This document shows positions 61,042 to 64,000 of a stretch of 64,000 nucleotides of DNA, piece after piece; positions within the stretch are counted from its first letter, which is position 1, and each line of letters opens with the position of its first letter. A model generated the notes under the pieces. The model made no database searches. It saw only the letters and a program-made list of their open reading frames with translations, and had not been told where the DNA came from. The stretch comes from Bacillota bacterium. GTDB lineage: Bacteria; Bacillota; Clostridia; Lachnospirales; Lachnospiraceae. The position numbers were made by a program, and so were the translations under genes. The stretch lies in contig JAQXUQ010000017.1 of the NCBI GenBank assembly GCA_029224465.1, forward strand, positions 54,000-117,999. Reading direction: 5' to 3'.

Positions 61042-62925
61042 ATGACTGCAAAACAAAAGAAAAATCTGACCCGCATCCTGCTCAGCGCAGCGCTGATCAT
61101 CGCGCTGCATTTCGTGCCGGTGACCGGGTGGCTCCGCTTTCTTCTCTATATGATTCCGTACCTGATCATCGGGTATGACATCCTGATCAAGGCGTTGAAG
61201 GGCCTTGTAAACCGCCAGCCGTTTGATGAATGTTTCCTGATGGCGGTGGCGACAATCGGCGCGATTGCGCTCGGCCTCGTAAAAAGCGGGGATTATACCG
61301 AGGCGGTCGCGGTCATGCTGTTTTACCAGATCGGCGAGTGGTTTCAGTCCTACGCGGTCGGCAAAAGCCGCAGGAGTATTTCGGATCTGATGGACATCCG
61401 TCCGGACTACGCGAATATCGAGGGCGAAAACGGGGAACTGACGCAGGTTGACCCGGACGATGTGGAAATCGGAACGACCATTGTCGTGCAGCCGGGGGAG
61501 AAAGTACCGATTGACGGTGTTGTTTTGCAGGGAACATCGAGCCTTGACACCGCCGCACTCACCGGCGAGTCGATGCCCCGCGATGTGGCCGCGGGCGACG
61601 AAGTCATCTCGGGCTGCATCAATTTGAGCGGGCTGTTGAAGATCCGGACGACAAAGGAATTCGGTGAGTCCACAGCCTCGAAGATTCTCGAGCTGATCGA
61701 AGACGCGGGCTCCCGCAAGTCGAAATCCGAGGATTTCATCACGAAGTTCGCAAGAATCTATACGCCGGCCGTAGTTTATGCGGCGATTGCGCTTGCGGTT
61801 CTTCCGCCGCTCCTGCTCCTTGCGCTTCGCATGGACCCTGCGTGGGGAACCTGGGCATACAGGGCGCTTACGTTTCTGGTTGTCAGCTGCCCTTGCGCGC
61901 TGGTCATCAGTATTCCGCTTTCGTTTTTTGCCGGCATCGGCGGCGCGTCGAAAGAAGGCATTCTTGTTAAAGGATCGAATTATCTGGAGATTCTTTCGCA
62001 GACGAAGACCGTTGTTTTCGACAAAACAGGAACGCTCACACGCGGTAAATTCGCCGTTACTGCTGTGCATCCGGAGCGGCTGGATGAGAGGGAGCTGCTG
62101 CATATGGCGGCGCATGTTGAACGCTATTCCACGCACCCGATCGCGGCGGCGCTGCGGGAAGCTTATCCTGACGAAAGGGACGGCTGCCGTGTTGAGGATG
62201 TGACGGAGATTGCGGGACGCGGTATCCGCGCGAAGGTGAGCGGCAAAACTGTCTGCGTCGGCAACGCGCGCATGATGGACGATATCGGTGCGAAGTGGAA
62301 GCCCTGCGAGCAGAGCGGGACGATTATTCATGTGGCGATTGACGGAGAGTACGAAGGCCATATCGTAATCTCCGATGTCATCAAGGAGCATTCGGCGCAG
62401 GCCATCCGCGATCTGAAGAAAAACGGTGTCACAAAGATCGTGATGCTGACCGGCGACGCGAAGGCGGCCGCGCAGCAGGTGGCTTCGCAGCTCTCTGTCG
62501 ATGAGGTGCACGCGGAGCTGCTTCCGGCGGACAAGGTCGCGAAGATTGAGGAGCTGATCGCTTCGAAAAAGTCGCCGAAGGACAAAGTGGCCTTTGTCGG
62601 AGACGGCATCAATGATGCGCCGGTGCTCGCGAGAGCGGATATCGGCATCGCGATGGGCGCGATGGGATCGGATGCGGCGATTGAGGCGGCGGATATTGTT
62701 TTGATGGATGATGATCCGCTGCGGATCGTAACTGCAATCCGGATTTCGAGAAAGTGCCTCCGGATTGTCCGGGAAAACATCTGGTTCGCGATCGGCGTCA
62801 AACTCCTCTGCCTGTTTCTGACGGCGGTCGGCATCGGCAACATGTGGCTTGCGATTTTCGCGGATGTCGGTGTCATGATCATCGCGGTTTTGAACGCGGT
62901 GCGGTGTCTGCATGCGGCAAGGTAA
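61042..62925 (+). CDS. P1B-type heavy-metal-translocating ATPase
   Basis: 627-residue P1B ATPase (CadA/ZntA-like) exporting Zn, Cd or Pb across the cytoplasmic membrane. The actuator motif TGESMP is near residue 175, the intramembrane metal site C283-P284-C285, and the phosphorylated Asp at D327 in DKTGTLT. HP is in STHPIAAALREAY and the hinge is GDGINDAP. The usual N-terminal HMA domain is missing and is supplied as a separate gene just upstream. Start ATG 61042 follows CGAAAGGAT. The CPC motif and the ArsR context support zinc or cadmium over copper. Confidence 0.95.
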   Translation: MTAKQKKNLTRILLSAALIIALHFVPVTGWLRFLLYMIPYLIIGYDILIKALKGLVNRQPFDECFLMAVATIGAIALGLVKSGDYTEAVAVMLFYQIGEWFQSYAVGKSRRSISDLMDIRPDYANIEGENGELTQVDPDDVEIGTTIVVQPGEKVPIDGVVLQGTSSLDTAALTGESMPRDVAAGDEVISGCINLSGLLKIRTTKEFGESTASKILELIEDAGSRKSKSEDFITKFARIYTPAVVYAAIALAVLPPLLLLALRMDPAWGTWAYRALTFLVVSCPCALVISIPLSFFAGIGGASKEGILVKGSNYLEILSQTKTVVFDKTGTLTRGKFAVTAVHPERLDERELLHMAAHVERYSTHPIAAALREAYPDERDGCRVEDVTEIAGRGIRAKVSGKTVCVGNARMMDDIGAKWKPCEQSGTIIHVAIDGEYEGHIVISDVIKEHSAQAIRDLKKNGVTKIVMLTGDAKAAAQQVASQLSVDEVHAELLPADKVAKIEELIASKKSPKDKVAFVGDGINDAPVLARADIGIAMGAMGSDAAIEAADIVLMDDDPLRIVTAIRISRKCLRIVRENIWFAIGVKLLCLFLTAVGIGNMWLAIFADVGVMIIAVLNAVRCLHAAR

Positions 62926-63069
62926 AGCCGGAAGCGGCGCGGCGCGACCGCAGCCCGTTTGGGATGGCGGTCATCCCGGCAGCAGCCGGGGAGCGCGGCA
63001 AGCGTGCAGCGACCGGAACGCGGATAGCGCGGCAGCGCCGTTCCCGGCCTGCTGCGGAAGGGAGCACAG

Positions 63070-63615
63070 ATGAAGCTGCTGATAGCGTCGGACCTGCACG
63101 GCTCGGCGTATTACTGTGAGAAGCTGCTGGAAGCCTTCGAGCGCGAAGAGGCGGACAGAATTCTGTTTCTTGGAGACATTCTATATCATGGCCCGCGCAA
63201 CGATCTGCCCGAGGGGTATGATACAAAGAAGACGGCCGCGATGCTGAACGCGCGGAAAAACAAAATCTTCTGCGTCCGCGGCAACTGCGATACGGAAGTG
63301 GATCAGATGGTTCTGCAGTTTCCGGTGCTGGCGGACTATGCTGTTCTGCAGGCGGGAGACAGGCTCATTTACGCAACGCACGGGCATGTTCATCATATGC
63401 AGAACGTGCCTTTTCTGCAGCCGGGGGATATCCTGCTGCACGGGCATACACATGTTCCGGCGTGGACGCCTTTCGGCGATCACAATCTGTATCTGAATCC
63501 CGGATCGCTTTCCCTGCCAAAACAAAACTCCCCGCACAGCTATATGACGCTGGAGGATGGCGTGTTCGTTTATAAAGATCTTTCGGGCGGCGCTTATCAT
63601 GAGGTGAGGATATAG
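63070..63615 (+). CDS. yfcE: YfcE-like metallophosphodiesterase
   Basis: 181-residue calcineurin-like phosphoesterase of the YfcE/MJ0936 family, 181 residues being standard. Metal-binding motifs in order: ASDLHG, FLGDILYHGPRND, RGNCD, ATHGH and LLHGHTHVPAW. A YLNPGSLSLPK end segment is typical. Such enzymes hydrolyse small phosphodiesters in vitro; the cellular substrate is unknown. ATG 63070 follows GGAAGGGAGC. It is downstream of the P1B ATPase with a 144-base GC-rich gap that shows no gene. Confidence 0.93.
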   Translation: MKLLIASDLHGSAYYCEKLLEAFEREEADRILFLGDILYHGPRNDLPEGYDTKKTAAMLNARKNKIFCVRGNCDTEVDQMVLQFPVLADYAVLQAGDRLIYATHGHVHHMQNVPFLQPGDILLHGHTHVPAWTPFGDHNLYLNPGSLSLPKQNSPHSYMTLEDGVFVYKDLSGGAYHEVRI

Positions 63616-63785
63616 GGCGCGGCGAGCGGATGTTCGGCAGCACGGATTCCGGCACGGCGGGCGCATGCTCGGCGGCGCGGATTCCGGCGCGGCGGGCGGG
63701 TGCTCGGTGGCACAGATTCCGGCGCGGCGGGCGAGCATCCGGCGGTGCGGATTGCGGCGCGGCGGGCGCATGCTCGGCGGCGCGA
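63614..63785. repeat. 35-bp GC-rich tandem repeat (minisatellite)
   Basis: About five units with an exact 35-base period: the ATTCC/ATTGC mark recurs at 63646, 63681, 63716 and 63751. Unit core: GGCGCGGCGGGCGCATGCTC. The period is not a multiple of three and no frame has a ribosome binding site, so it is not coding. It fills the space between the phosphodiesterase stop and a terminator. Confidence 0.9.
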
Positions 63786-63820
63786 GGAGTGGCGGATCGA
63801 CGCCAGCGCGTATTTCATAC

Positions 63821-63857
63821 AGACCAGTTATCTCAAATCGAGATAGCTGGTCTTTTT
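63821..63857 (+). terminator. Intrinsic terminator that serves as the intron target
   Basis: AGACCAGTTATCTC (63821-63834) pairs with GAGATAGCTGGTCT (63840-63853; one mismatched pair) around AAATC, followed by a T run to 63857. The group IIC intron begins at 63861, directly behind it. Confidence 0.92.
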
Positions 63858-63860
63858 CTT

Positions 63861-64000
63861 GTGCGCCCGGCGGCGCACGTTTTCTAACCGGTGCAAGTCC
63901 GGAGTCCGCCCGGTAGTGGGAAGGACATAGCTGAAGGCAAGGGTGTCCATCGTGAGGTGGAATCTGAAGGAAGCCGGATTCGGGGAAACTACTAACCCGA
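63861..64000 (+). mobile_element. 5' end of a bacterial group IIC intron (runs off the window)
   Basis: It begins with GTGCGCCCGG, the 5' consensus of bacterial group II introns (GTGYG). Domain I follows, including GCAAGGGTGTCC (63937-63948) and GTGGAATCTGAAGGAAGC (63957-63974), stretches I recall as conserved in class C introns such as that of Oceanobacillus iheyensis. Its place four bases after a terminator stem and T run is the classic IIC insertion rule. The reverse transcriptase and the 3' end lie outside the window. Confidence 0.88.

Noticed and set aside
61039..62913. A 624-codon minus-strand open frame opposite the P1B ATPase
   Set aside because: Arg/His-rich translation typical of a GC-rich antisense shadow; the ATPase on the + strand has all catalytic motifs.
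63614..63887. Short proteins in the 35-bp repeat region
   Set aside because: The repeat period is not divisible by three, so frames shift between units; no start sites are supported.

Overview
The window looks like the chromosome of an anaerobic, low-oxygen-adapted Firmicute, most likely a Lachnospiraceae-type Clostridium relative. The reasons are: Gram-positive lipoproteins with a lipobox and an Ala/Thr/Ser-rich spacer, strong AGGAGG-type ribosome binding sites, a LytTR/GHKL two-component pair, ECF and BCAA transporters, L-lactate dehydrogenase, several beta-glucosidases, a lysine riboswitch, and fairly GC-rich coding sequence. I assign no species. No rRNA, tRNA, CRISPR array or prophage was seen.

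Layout. 1-9323: an ABC exporter with an acidic membrane-anchored partner, a glycosyltransferase, two small membrane proteins, and a catabolic trio (GPH-type symporter, D-2-hydroxyacid dehydrogenase, FAD-dependent oxidoreductase). 9650-16363: a DUF4143 ATPase preceded by a 33-bp iteron-like array, a DUF2238 membrane protein, a remnant of the Wadjet nuclease gene jetD, and an overlapping GH1 / AlkD-like / secreted-protein / HAD cluster. 16381-22922: an oligopeptide/dipeptide ABC operon with a cyclophilin as its last gene. 22942-25840: a lysine-riboswitch-controlled amino-acid ABC importer. 25852-27225: an SPFH protein plus a ribbon-helix-helix protein behind a perfect 23-bp palindrome. 27255-32908: a complete branched-chain amino-acid importer and a cytidylate-kinase-like protein. 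33270-36520: an ECF transporter with divergent S component. 36612-39790: an orphan FeoB-associated Cys-rich protein behind a DtxR-like box, an HD protein and a LytTR/GHKL regulatory pair. 39946-46042: two GH3 beta-glucosidases (one domain-permuted and membrane-anchored) flanking a GtrA-like protein. 46478-51639: a YcxB-like membrane protein, lactate dehydrogenase, a cupin protein and enolase. 51789-56566: a pstSCAB-phoU operon with Pho-box-like repeats. 56585-62925: a metal-responsive locus with an ArsR regulator, an asymmetric heterodimeric ABC exporter, an HMA protein and a P1B ATPase. 63070-64000: a YfcE-like phosphodiesterase, a 35-bp minisatellite, a terminator, and the 5' end of a group IIC intron.

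The most unusual structure is a family of ~174-bp intergenic elements at 9440, 32998 and 46238. Six sub-motifs occur at almost identical offsets, they form three successive hairpins, and the central hairpin shows compensatory changes between copies. Every copy sits between the 3' ends of convergent genes. I do not recognise this family. Other notable signals are the iteron array before the DUF4143 gene, the 23-bp SPFH operator, the pstS leader hairpin that buries its own ribosome binding site, and the IIC intron placed exactly behind a terminator.
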